A DNA stretch of 64,000 nucleotides. Source: Procambarus clarkii. Taxonomy: Eukaryota; Arthropoda; Malacostraca; Decapoda; Cambaridae. The first letter of the stretch is position 1. Each line of letters begins with the position of its first letter. Below the pieces are notes generated by a model. The model was not told the DNA's origin and searched no databases. It saw nothing but the letters and a program-made list of their open reading frames with translations. The DNA is taken from the NCBI RefSeq assembly GCF_040958095.1, contig NC_091165.1, positions 30,397,945 to 30,461,944 of the forward strand, read 5' to 3'. Both the position numbers and the translations under genes were made by a program. Shown piece by piece: positions 34,110 through 45,084 of this stretch.

Positions 34110-34800
34110 CTATGTCCGAACCTGGGAGGGAACTAGATGGAACTTCCTCCAGTTCATCAAGAACCCGAACTCGGCAAGCTGGGAAAGAACCAAATCCCTG
34201 GCTAGCAGACAAGAGGACCGGCTGGGAGCCCAGACCAGCCAAGCGTTGAGGTAGGCCAACACCCAAACACCTAAAAGACACAGACGGGCCACGACGACTC
34301 GTGCAAGACGTGTGTGAACACACGAGGTGCCCGATTCAATCCAAACGGGAGACAACGAAAGTGGTAACCTTGACACCCCACAACAAAACCGAGCCAGTCC
34401 CTGAACCCTGGATAAATCGGGACGTGCCAATAAGCGTCCCGGAGGTCCAGGGACACCATCCAAGAACCCGGCTCCAACAGGAGCTGAACCTGGGACAGCG
34501 TAGTCATCCAAAAGGAGGGGCAATGAATCCAGGGGTTCAGATGGAACAAGTCCAGAATGAGCCTCATGTCCGCACAGTCCCGTTTCGGGACTGGGAAACT
34601 CACCTGAGGGACTCCCAAGCGAACCCACTCCAAGACGACTCGACAGAGCGCAGGAGAAGAGGCCTGCCCTGCCAGCCTTGAACCCCCCAAAGGGGAAGGG
34701 GCCACCCAATGCCACTGCAGGCCGAAGGAAACGACCAGAAATGCCCACAAATTGTGAGATCAGGCATAAGCGAACAGTGCAAGCCTCGATCAGGCATAAG
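34110..34800 (-). pseudogene. DIRS reverse transcriptase, decayed, catalytic Asp pair lost
   Basis: Copies element RNA to DNA. The first part (34271-34750) has VSFPVPKRDCADMRLILDLF, SWMVSLDLRDAYWHVPI, where the first catalytic Asp is kept, and FRCLPFGLNRAP. The second part, in another frame, holds the catalytic box as AYLNAWL, with Asn at 34245-34247 and Ala at 34242-34244, where the sister copy at 53.6 kb has AYLDDWL. FLMNWRKFHLVP follows. Both active-site aspartates of the box are gone. A near-perfect tandem duplication of about 29 bp sits at 34757-34817. Confidence 0.8.
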
Positions 34801-34869
34801 CAAACAGTGCAAGCCTTCCCCCCCCTCATCACCCAGTAAATGGGACGAACCGCAAAAGGGCCAGCGCCC

Positions 34870-36626
34870 CTTACGAGACCCAAAACCTCACATAGAGCGA
34901 ACACCGTGCCGACCAGACGAAGGCGGGTCCAAAGGCGGAACTGAACCCATAACTGGGACCTGTGGCCCACCATGACAAGCAGAACCCCAAGCCCTGGCAC
35001 AACCCCTCCGGGAAGGCCCCCCCCCAGGACCCCTGGAGAACCAACAAGTCAGACATGGGAAGGCAACTGGCCGAAGCAGCCTGAATATACTGTGCCACAG
35101 CTGAAGGTGCAAAAAGCAGAGGACAAAAAGGCAAAGACAATCTAAGAGCCAGGGCCCAGGCCGATTCCAGAGAGGAGGCAAGCACCGCCTGCCGACACGC
35201 GAGCCGGGAAGTGTAAAACGGGGAAACTACATCCTGCAAGATTGGTGCAAACAGCTTCAACAAGGCAGCAGACGAGCGAGCCACCAAGCCTAAGGCACCG
35301 GACCCCAGAACGGCCCCGAGTGCCCCCACATCCTCCCCAAGCCAGTCCAAAGACAGCTCCAGGAGGGAAAAGAAGTGCAAGGCCAAAGCCAAGAGGCCCC
35401 AGGTGCGCAAATTCTCGGCCACCTGCGCAGCCGAAAAGGAGGGAACCTGCACATGGAGCTGCAGAACGTCAACATCCCGGGGAAAGGCAGGAGCAAACAA
35501 GCATTTACTGAGGTGCTCAGGGTCGCCCTCCAGGAAAACCTGAACCACAATCGAAGCCTCGTGCCACTCAAGCGTTTGGGAACGACAGAAAGAATGCCAA
35601 GCCTCCAAAGCGAATACAGGGCAGTCCGCCAGCCAGGACGACTCCGGAACCTTGTAACAGACCCAGAAAGAGAACGAAGCCCCAAACCTGAGAGACAACG
35701 GATCCATCACCGAGGCATAATCTGGGTCACGCAAGAGGTAAGCCGCCAGGGCTGCCTGCACCGCAGACAGTTGGATGCGGGAAGCTGAAACCCTCCGGAA
35801 AGACTGAACTGACGCACCCGAGAGAACACTAAACCGAACCCAGGGAGGGGCAGACACCAAATCCAATTTGTACGCAGAGGGGAAAAAAGAAAACCTCACT
35901 CCTTGTAACAATATGCCCCGCTACGAGGGTAGAAAAACCCAGGCGGGGTCCAAGACCCCCAAGTTAGCCCCAGGATCCCCCTCCTCGAGACCCAGGGCCG
36001 AGTCATCCCCTAGAGCACTGGCCCCTAAAAAAAAAAGGGCGGCGCAGGTGAGTAAGCCAAACAGAAGAGGGCCCACTAGTCAAACCCAGAGACTTCGGCA
36101 GGGAGATCGGACTCGAATGCCTCCATTGCCACACCGGAAGAGGCATCCCCCGAGACCGCCCGAGACTCAAGACCATCTAAACCCTGCCCCGATTCCGAAA
36201 CCCTCAGACGCTTCGGAACCGTGCAGGGGGCGGGGGGACCAGAACGAACCACAACAGGGGAAGGACGAGGGGGCACGGACTGAACCAAGGTTGAAGTGAC
36301 ACCCCCACGTCCGGGTCCTTATAGGTAAAACGGGGCAGCCTTGGGGCATCCGGGTGAGCAACAAACCTAGCACGTTGCAACAACCAAAAGCGCACATGCA
36401 ATGCCTGTACCTGTAGAACATCATCATGAGATTGGGAAAACTGAGTCACCAGCAAGCAAGAGAGCTCGCAGGACTCTGGGTCAAAAGTGTCACTGGCCCA
36501 ACAGACAGCATGACCGAGGCAAAAACCGTGAGGGTCACCCTGAGTCAAGGGGACCGAGCAACCCTCTAACTCACATGAAGCGAGGGGGGGGGGGGGGGAC
36601 TCCGGGGACACATCTATCTGACCCAC
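34870..36626 (-). pseudogene. DIRS Gag-like ORF1, decayed
   Basis: The N-terminal part (36204-36626) carries a Cys/His cluster, CELEGCSVP then GFCLGHAVC and CELSC, shared with the sister copy (55667-55891). The C-terminal part (34871-35911) has LQGVRFSFFP, PWVRFSVLSG, AYLLRDPDYASVMDPLSLRF, PESSWLADCPVF and LLKLFAPILQDV, also shared with it. It probably encodes a nucleic-acid binding coat protein by analogy with DIRS ORF1. The two parts are in different frames. Confidence 0.6.
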
Positions 36627-37706
36627 ACGCCCCTAGGGGTTTCCCAGGGTCCTGAGCATTTAAGGACTCACAGCCAGGTAATCCCAGACAGGGTACTGCT
36701 TACCGGCACCCACAAATACCAATCAACTTTCTAAAAGCAGAACCCCAGGGACGTGTACACTCACAGGGACCTAGCAGGGGACATAACCAGAAAGAACCGT
36801 GCACAGGTCAGGCACAAAGGGGCATACAAGGCAGACCCCCCCCCCCACAAGGCAAAAACACAAAGAAAAACAAAACCCCGCAAGAGGACAACGCACTCCA
36901 AGGAACAGAGCCGGCCGCTGTGAATGGTGAAAACAAGCTGTGCAGTACCCTGCACCCCGCACCAGTGCAAACTGCCTCTTACCCTAAGGTAAACAAGGAA
37001 GATAAAAACCCCAAGCACCCAAAGGGTGGCCAAAAAACCGAGCAGTAACACGGCCCAGCAGAGGCAGGCCCCGAGGAACTCGTGGAAGGTGACCCCAAGC
37101 TCCAAGGGCAATACTTACAGGGCACCTAGGGACGATAACCCTAAGCGCATGCAACCCAAGTACTGTAGAATAACTCCTGGCTCTCGCACCCCTGGAAGAC
37201 AGCCACCACACTCAAAGCACAGTGCTGGAAACTCTGGAGCCAAGCACACGACCTCCGCCTCTAGCATCAACCTTAGAACTGAAGGGTGGATAGCAGGCAC
37301 GGGGGTCTGGGGCTCCACCTTCCCCCTTCCTGGGAGGGGGGAAGCTGCACAGACAGCAGCGCGGCGACGTGTGATGTCATGCCCGTTTGCTCATTTATTT
37401 TAGGGGAGTTCTATCCACTTGTTCGGCTTTTGGTAGCAAAATTTTCACCAGCATAAGGGCTTTGTTTTGGGATGCTTACGTTTCTGGGTGGCTGACCCGG
37501 TCGATAGCAGACATAGAATGCTTCCAACCACACGGGGGGTTTCTATAGGCCATTGCTCCCCATGCCTCTCTGAAGGAGGCAGGTTCTGGCTCGTGGTCCC
37601 CGGTAGGCCCACAGAACACCATACACATGACTGATGCCGAAGTTTGACATTAGCACATCAGCCCAGTAAGCTCCGGGGAGCCGAAGGGGCTCCCCCCCAG
37701 AAATTA

Positions 37707-38099
37707 ATAAATTAAGTAAACTATGAATGTGTATGTTTGTGTGTATGTGTTAGCCTAGTTTTGTCTACAGGGTACAAGGTCATGCTCTAGAGCCCCACCT
37801 CATACTTCTTGTACCAGATGCAGTTATACATGCTGACATCACATTACTCTACCGTGCCACACTATACTCGTTATCCAAGCTGTATATGGTGCTTGTTTTC
37901 ACCACCTCGTGTCAACATCAATCCACTTGCTTACCATACACACTGCATACAAGTACTGTATTTCCTTGTACTTGCTCATTTTTATTCCAAAATCAACTTG
38001 TGCCTCCATGTAATGATCATATCACTTCATGTCTCTCTTACATCGTTAGGGTTAGTTCACTTAGCCTGTCATCATAGCTCACCATATAGAGATCACTAG
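37707..38099. other. unclassified DNA
   Basis: Starts with a GTGTATGTGT-rich stretch. No gene or repeat recognised. Confidence 0.3.
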
Positions 38100-38350
38100 C
38101 CATCAAATATTACACCATCAAATTGATAGCCCATCAAATATTACAACACTATCAAATAGATAGCATCAAATATTACAACACTATCAAATAGATAGCATCA
38201 AATATTACAACACTATCAAATAGATAGCATCAAATATTACAACACTATCAAATAGATAGCATCAAATATTACAACACTATCAAATAGATAGCATCAAATA
38301 TTACAACACTATCAAATAGATAGCATTAAATATTACAACACTATCAAATT
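38100..38350. repeat. 32-bp AT-rich minisatellite
   Basis: A unit beginning TAGCATCAAATATTACAACA and ending CTATCAAATAGA is repeated about seven times. The first copies are shorter, and the last has one change (GCATTAAAT). Confidence 0.9.
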
Positions 38351-39045
38351 GAGTAAAATAAAATTTGTTAATTACTATACACATGCTAAACCAAAACTTC
38401 AAAATGAACAATTTAGGCTCCCATAAACCTATGACAACCACCCTTTAATTTCCCCCATCCATAAGCACTAGCCTTGTGCAGCCGATAAAGCCGGCACACA
38501 CAAAACGTTCCCAAAAAATCTCTACACAAGTGTGGGGCTACACACGTGTATCTACACTGGATAACATCCGTCTCTGGCACTGGAACTGCCGCGTTCGGGA
38601 GGCCCCGGATGGCCAACCACCCTGGAAACACAAACCGAAACTGTCTCTATTTTCCGCTTGTTACAACTTGTAATAAAGTTGTTACATCTTGGCTTAATGT
38701 GTTTATGACGTATTAGAACGTTGATACAACTTGCTATATTGGTTGTTATAACTGGTTAGGAGGTGTTAAAACTTGTTCGAACGTTGTACCAACGTCGTAG
38801 TTTCGGTGTGTGTTTGGCGGGCACTCGGCTCCACGTGTTTGGAGACTTGCTTTGTGGGGTAAACGTATGCTAAACTTATGAGTGAACTGGGAATCACTCA
38901 TCAGGGGAACTATGAATCACAAAACAGCCAGTCTCTTGGCCCAGCATCCAAGTGTTGCAATCCAGAGGAAATACCTGCTATATTTTTCAGCAAATTGCAA
39001 AATCCAAAAGTACACATAAATAAACAAAGTAATGCTTACAAGAAA
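38351..39045. other. unclassified DNA with quasi-palindromic GTTGTAACAAC motifs
   Basis: Between 38655 and 38805 the sequence cycles through variants such as GTTACAACTTGTAATAAAGT and AGTTGTTACATCTTGG, likely a degraded repeat. No gene. Confidence 0.35.
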
Positions 39046-39049
39046 TATG

Positions 39050-42010
39050 AGATGGTGAGGGGAGAGTGGAGTAGGGGGGAGGGGTTGTATGATAGGGTGG
39101 AGTAGGGGGGTAGTATGAGGTGGAGTAGGGGGGTAGTATGATGGGGTGGAGTAGGGGGTTGTATGATGGGGTGGAGTAGGGGGGTTGTATGATGGGGTGG
39201 AGTAGGGGGGGGGTTATATGATGGGGTGCAGTAGGGGGGGTTGTATAATGGGGTGGAATCGGGGGGTTGTATGATGGGGTGGAGTAGGGGGGGGTTATAT
39301 GATGGGGTGCAGTAGGGGGGGTTGTATAATGGGGTGGAATCGGGGGGTTGTATGATGGGGTGGAGTAGGGGGGGGTTGTATGATGGGGTGGAGTAGGGGG
39401 GGGTTGTATGATGGGGTGGAGTAGGGGGGGGTTGTATGATGGGGTGGAGTAGGGGGGGGGGGGTTGTATGATGGGGTGGAGTAGGGGGGGGTTGTATGAT
39501 GGGGTGGAGTAGGGGGGTTGTATGATGGGGTGGAGTAGGGGGGTTGTATGATGGGGTGGAGTAGGGGGGGGTTGTATGATGGGGTGGAGTAGGGGGGGGT
39601 TGTATGATGGGGTGGAGTAGGGGGGGTTGTATGATGGGGTAGAGTAGGGGGGGTTGTATGATGGGGTGGAGTAGGGGGGGTTGTATGATGGGGTGGAGTA
39701 GGGGGGGTTGTATGATGGGGTGGAGTAGGGGGGGTTGTATGATGGGGTGGAGTAGGGGGGGTTGTATGATGGGGTGGAGTAGGGGAGGTTGTATGATGGG
39801 GTGGAGTAGGGGGGTTGTATGATGGGGTGGAGTAGGGGGGTTGTATGATGGGGTGGAGTAGGGGGGTTGTATGATGGGGTGGAGTAGGGGGGTTGTATGA
39901 TGGGGTGGAGTAGGGAGGGTTGTATGATGGGGTGGAGTAGGGGGGGTTGTATGATGGGGTGGAGTAGAGGGGTAGTATGATAGGGTGGAGTAGGGGGGGG
40001 TTGTATGATGGGGTGGAGTAGGGGGGGGTTGTATGATGGGGTGGAGTAGAGGGGTAGTATGATAGGGTGGAGTAGAGGGGTAGTATGATGGGGTGGAGTA
40101 GGGGGGTTGTATGATGGGGTGGAGTAGGGGGTTGTATGATGGGGTGGAGTAGGGGGTTGTATGATGGGGTGGAGTAGGGGGGTTGTATGATGGGGTGGAG
40201 TAGGGGGGGGGGTTGTATGATGGGGTGGAGTAGGGGGGGTTGTATGATGGAGTGGAGTAGGGGGGTTGTATGATGGGGTGGAGTAGAGGGGTTGTATGAT
40301 GGGGTGGAGTAGGGGGGTTGTATGATAGGGTGGAGTAGGGGGGTAGTATGATGGGGTGGAGTAGGGGGTTGTATGATGGGGTGGAGTAGGGGGGTTGTAT
40401 GATGGGGTGGAGTAGGGGGTTGTATGATGGGGTGGAGTAGGGGGGGTTGTATGATGGGGTGGAGTAGGGGGGGTTGTATGATGGGGTGGAGTAGGGGGGG
40501 TTGTATGATGGGGTGGAGTAGGGGGGGTTGTATGATGGGGTGGAGTAGGGGGGGTTGTATGATGGGGTGGAGTAGGGGGGGTTGTATGATGGGGTGGAGT
40601 AGGGGAGGTTGTATGATGGGGTGGAGTAGGGGGGTTGTATGATGGGGTGGAGTAGGGGGGTTGTATGATGGGGTGGAGTAGGGGGGTTGTATGATGGGGT
40701 GGAGTAGGGGGGTTGTATGATGGGGTGGAGTAGGGAGGGTTGTATGATGGGGTGGAGTAGGGGGGGTTGTATGATGGGGTGGAGTAGAGGGGTAGTATGA
40801 TAGGGTGGAGTAGGGGGGGGGTTGTATGATGGGGTGGAGTAGGGGGGGGTTGTATGATGGGGTGGAGTAGAGGGGTAGTATGATAGGGTGGAGTAGAGGG
40901 GTAGTATGATGGGGTGGAGTAGGGGGGTTGTATGATGGGGTGGAGTAGGGGGTTGTATGATGGGGTGGAGTAGGGGGTTGTATGATGGGGTGGAGTAGGG
41001 GGGTTGTATGATGGGGTGGAGTAGGGGGGGGGTTGTATGATGGGGTGGAGTAGGGGGGGGTTGTATGATGGAGTGGAGTAGGGGGGTTGTATGATGGGGT
41101 GGAGTAGAGGGGTTGTATGATGGGGTGGAGTAGGGGGGTTGTATGATAGGGTGGAGTAGGGGGGTAGTATGATGGGGTGGAGTAGGGGGTTGTATGATGG
41201 GGTGGAGTAGGGGGGTTGTATGATGGGGTGGAGTAGGGGGGTTGTATGATGGGGTGGAGTAGGGGGGGGTTGTATGATGGGGTGGAGTAGGGGGGGTTGT
41301 ATGATGGGGTGGAGTAGGGGGGTTGTATGATGGGGTGGAGTAGGGGGGGTTGTATGATGGGGTGGAGTAGGGGGGGTTGTATGATGGGGTGGAGTAGGGG
41401 GGGTTGTATGATGGGGTGGAGTAGGGGGGGGTTGTATGATAGGGTGGAGTAGGGGGGGTTGTATGATAGGGTGGAGTAGGGGGGGTTGTATGATAGGGTG
41501 GAGTAGGGGGGTTGTATGATAGGGTGGAGTAGGGGGGTAGTATGATGGGGTGGAGTAGGGAGGGTTGTATGATAGGGTGGAGTAGGGGGGGGATTGTATG
41601 ATGGGGTGGAGTAGGGGGGGTTGTATGATGGGGTGGAGTAGGGGGGTTGTATGATAGGGTGGAGTAGGGGGGTAGTATGATGGGGTGGAGTAGGGGGGGG
41701 TTGTATGATGGGGTGGAGTAGGGGGGGTTGTATGATGGGGTGGAGTAGGGGGGTAGTATGATGGGGTGGAGTAGGGGGGGTTGTATGATGTGGTGGAGTA
41801 GGGGGGGTAGTATGATGGGGTGGAGTAGGGGGGGTTGTATGATGGGGTGGAGTAGGGGGGGTTGTATGATGGGGTGGAGTAGGGGGGGTTGTATGATGGG
41901 GTGGAGTAGGGGGGGTTGTATGATGGGGTGGAGTAGGGGGGTAGTATGATGGGGTGGAGTAGGGGGGGTTGTATGATGGGGTGGAGTAGGGGGGTTGTAT
42001 GATGGTGTGG
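39050..42010 (+). repeat. G-rich minisatellite array, 26-bp modal unit
   Basis: The unit starts TTGTATGATGGGGTGGAGTA and ends in a run of five to ten G, giving unit lengths of about 25-30 bp; the array length implies roughly 105-110 copies. Variants with TAGTATGAT or GATAGGG recur. The C-rich strand has no stop codon in any frame over the whole array. A higher-order duplication with a period of about 820 bp is visible. Confidence 0.95.
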
Positions 42011-42055
42011 AGTTGAGAGGGGGGGGGGTGTATGATGAAGTTGGGAAAGGGTATA

Positions 42056-43008
42056 TGGGGGGAGTGCACGGTGGAGTTGGGGGGAGTGCACGGTGGAGTT
42101 GGGGGGAGTGCACGGTGGAGTTGGGGGGAGTGCACGGTGGAGTTGGGGGGAGTGCACGGTGGAGTTGGGGGGAGTGCACGGTGGAGTTGGGGGGAGTGCA
42201 CGGTGGAGTTGGGGGGGAGTGCACGGTGGAGTTGGGGGGAGTGCACGGTGGAGTTGGGGGGGAGTGCACGGTGGAGTTGGGGGGAGTGCACGGTGGAGTT
42301 GGGGGGGAGTGCACGGTGGAGTTGGGGGGAGTGCACGGTGGAGTTGGGGGGAGTGCACGGTGGAGTTGGGGGGGAGTGCACGGTGGAGTTGGGGGGGAGT
42401 GCACGGTGGAGTTGGGGGGAGTGCACGGTGGAGTTGGGGGGAGTGCACGGTGGAGTTGGGGGGGAGTGCATGGTGGAGTTGGGGGGAGTGCACGGTGGAG
42501 TTGGGGGGAGTGCACGGTGGAGTTGGGGGGGGGGAGTGCACGGTGGAGTTGGGGGGGGGGAGTGCACGGTGGAGTTGGGGGGAGTGCACGGTGGAGTTGG
42601 GGGGGAGTGCACGGTGGAGTTGGGGGGGAGTGCACGGTGGAGTTGGGGGGGAGTGCACGGTGGAGTTGGGGGGGGGAGTGCACGGTGGAGTTGGGGGGAG
42701 TGCACGGTGGAGTTGGGGGGGAGTGCACGGTGGAGTTGGGGGGGAGTGCACGGTGGAGTTGGGGGGGAGTGCACGGTGGAGTTGGGGGGGAGTGCACGGT
42801 GGAGTTGGGGGGGAGTGCACGGTGGAGTTGGGGGGAGTGCACGGTGGAGTTGGGGGGAGTGCACGGTGGAGTTGGGGGGGGGGGAGTGCACGGTGGAGTT
42901 GGGGGGAGTGCACGGTGGAGTTGGGGGGGAGTGCACGGTGGAGTTGGGGGGGAGTGCACGGTGGAGTTGGGGGGAGTGCACGGTGGAGTTGGGGGGGAGT
43001 GCACGGTT
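42056..43008 (+). repeat. G-rich minisatellite array, 22-bp modal unit
   Basis: The unit AGTGCACGGTGGAGTTGGGG plus two or more G is repeated about 42 times, as judged from length; the G-run length is the main variable. It shares the core GGTGGAGT-A/T-GGGGGG with the preceding array and follows a transitional segment at 42002-42055. All six frames are free of stops. Confidence 0.95.
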
Positions 43009-43088
43009 GGTGACAAATACTAAACAATACTGATGAGTATATATTTATTACACGTAGAAGAGAGTGGAAATATGCACTATTTTTTTAA

Positions 43089-43494
43089 CCCATAAAGTGT
43101 GGTTATCATCACATGTTGATTCTAGAATAATGCTGCCATCATGAGATGATTTTAGTTATCACGCAGCTTTCATACAAATTCTGCAATTATAGTTATCATA
43201 CATCTCTATGGGTGTATTGCAGTTAACAGACACCATAACAAAACTCGCTATCACTTGTAATGGCTGACTATAGACAAGGTTACCGTGTACCACCAACAAG
43301 ACAATTACTGTAACCTCAAAATCCCAAATTGGTGTTTCCTGCCAGTGTTTGAATATTTCTGGACGACATTAACATACAAAACAGCAGTAACATTGTGGAT
43401 TGCAAGACACCGCCTTTGAACTTCACCAGAAACAGATTAATGTTCAATTATATATATTATATTATATATTATATATACATATATATATATTATA

Positions 43495-43539
<45 letters not shown>

Positions 43540-43950
43540 TTATATATATATATATTTATATGTGTGTGTATATGTGCGTGTGTGTGTGTGTGTGAACATA
43601 TTACATTTCTAGGCCTATATACAGTACTCTGATTGTTAATCATATGTCAATAATTTGAAATATTCCAGACATTGTGTAAACTAATGTAAAACAGCAAACA
43701 TGACAGCAGTGTCTCGGATTTGGCAAGTCGGGAAAGTCACGCTGCCACAGCCTATGGACAAAATGATCGACTTGGCAATCTTCAGGTGTGCACAACTCCC
43801 TTTCCTCCCCCCCCCCCCCCTCGCAATTTTTTTGTATACTCCATATTTTTTAGCAAACAGATGTATAATTTATAAAACAAATTATTTGTATTTTATATAT
43901 ATATTTTTTTTTGCACAGGCAAAGCTTTGATCATAGCCGCACTTCAGGGG
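43089..43950. mobile_element. piggyBac-like (TTAA) MITE
   Basis: TTAA at 43085-43088 and 43951-43954. Ends CCCATAAAGTGTGGTTATCA and CCCCTGAAGTGCGGCTATGA (right end read inward) match at 17 of the first 22 positions. Without transposase. Inside are an AT/GT microsatellite and a poly-C run (43808-43821). The ends resemble those of the outer element at 7156-11162. Confidence 0.6.
43446..43594. repeat. AT/TG microsatellite
   Basis: A long TATATA run with interspersed G, passing into GTGTGTGTG near 43562-43594. Confidence 0.9.
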
Positions 43951-43954
43951 TTAA

Positions 43955-44635
43955 TGACAAACTTCATTATATGAGTATTTGGACAATCTAACAAACAAAT
44001 CTTTTACTGATACATAATAATGCCTGTAATCACTGAGTATCCCTGATGTTACAAATGGTAAGTGCTGTAATTTAACTTTATAATCTTTCTTTTGTACATA
44101 TCCAGCTCATTTCTACAATAACACAGTATTACAGAAATACTAAACAAGTTTTTTAGTTGATAAAACAATTAGATTGAAGACGACCTCAGTGTGAATATTT
44201 TCTCCATGCTCCTTTCAAGCTAATCTCATCAAATGTGAATAAACGAGTGAAATATGAAGCTTTGTAGCAAGGTAATAGAGGAGTAAATGCAAACCATTAT
44301 TAAGGTAGAGGAGAGTTTGTTAAGGTGCATGTTAGTAGACTACTGGTGCCAGCTGCCCCTGGAAGCTCTACTGTGTAAACAAGCAAGCTTAATAAACATG
44401 CAGTCCTTGTTCCTCCCCCCCCCCCCCCCCCACCACCACTCACTTTGCTGCACCACTTGCATCATAACTAATGCTTACAAATATAAAGTTCTTTAATTCA
44501 TGATGAAACTAAACTATTGTATATTAAGCACTTCATATAATGAGACAAATGTAATCAAGTCACACACACATTTAAGCTGGAGCAATTTTTGGTTTCCCAT
44601 TATGTAAGGGACGCAAAGCCTTCAGCTTATTCACA
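43955..44635. other. AT-rich DNA
   Basis: No gene. A C run lies at 44417-44431. Confidence 0.35.
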
Positions 44636-44639
44636 TCTC

Positions 44640-44790
44640 CCAATTCCAATGACTGACCTTCCTCAGGACGTAATCCATAACTGCTTTACTCCCAGATACC
44701 TATTTACTACTAGGTGAACGGAGGCATTAGGTGTACAACAAACATGCCCAAAGTCTCTCATAGCCCGGGAATCAAACTTGGATTCAATCG
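44640..44790 (-). mobile_element. tRNA-like SINE, minus copy
   Basis: On the minus strand, a B-box-like block near 44770 is followed by GTTCACCTAGTAGTAAATAG, the family seen at 30.4 and 45.0 kb. Confidence 0.45.
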
Positions 44791-44879
44791 GATGCAACTT
44801 TACTACACAGATATATATAGATAATTAAAAGTTACACCAAAATGAATAATATTAACTGTATAATAATTAATATAGATTA

Positions 44880-45080
44880 ATATCCAATATTCTGCAAGCT
44901 TAGACATAACGTTAGAGTAGTTGGTTCTCAACTCAAAAGTTCAAGAGTTTAATTTCTGTGCAGGGCAGACATGTTGGTTCACCTAGCAGTAAATAGGTAC
45001 CCATGAGTTAGGCAGCTGTTGTGGGTTGCATCTTGGGCAAGGCAAGTCATTGGCCTATCGGGACTTTGATGAGAATAGTA
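44880..45080 (+). mobile_element. tRNA-like SINE, plus copy
   Basis: AGAGTAGTTGGTTCTCAACT and AAGTTCAAGAGTTTAATTTC resemble degraded A and B boxes, followed by GTTCACCTAGCAGTAAATAG. It faces the minus copy at 44640-44790. Confidence 0.45.
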
Positions 45081-45084
45081 AGTT

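Larger units (their letters stand above)
31345..37706 (-). mobile_element. near full-length DIRS-type tyrosine-recombinase retrotransposon
   Basis: Inverted terminal repeats of about 430 bp lie at 31360-31800 and 37260-37700; TGACGTCACACGTTGCTGCG near 31680 mirrors 37360. An internal complementary region lies at 31866-31935. On the minus strand the order is Gag-like, reverse transcriptase, RNase H/DIRS domain, tyrosine recombinase, which is the DIRS layout. Every coding block is split over frames, so it is no longer autonomous. There is no LTR pair and no integrase. Confidence 0.88.

Noticed and set aside
32434-34254. Plus-strand ORFs of 60-140 codons across the DIRS element
   Set aside because: They are antisense to the minus-strand DIRS reading frames. 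Charged, Pro-rich translations arise from the GC-rich codon use.
39050-43008. Tandem repeats considered as a CRISPR array
   Set aside because: Units are contiguous, with no unique spacers, in eukaryotic DNA without cas genes.
38987-43027. Minus-strand ORFs of 1,228-1,346 codons with Pro/His/Tyr repeats
   Set aside because: They are translations of the G-rich minisatellite. All three frames are open, unit lengths vary, and there is no non-repeat domain, so no coding selection is visible.
41995-43033. Plus-strand ORFs of 306-342 codons (ECTVELGG/VHGGVGG/SARWSWG repeats)
   Set aside because: Same minisatellite read on the other strand. All frames are open by composition.
43395-43643. Ile/Tyr-rich and His/Thr-rich ORFs
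   Set aside because: Translations of the AT/TG microsatellite.
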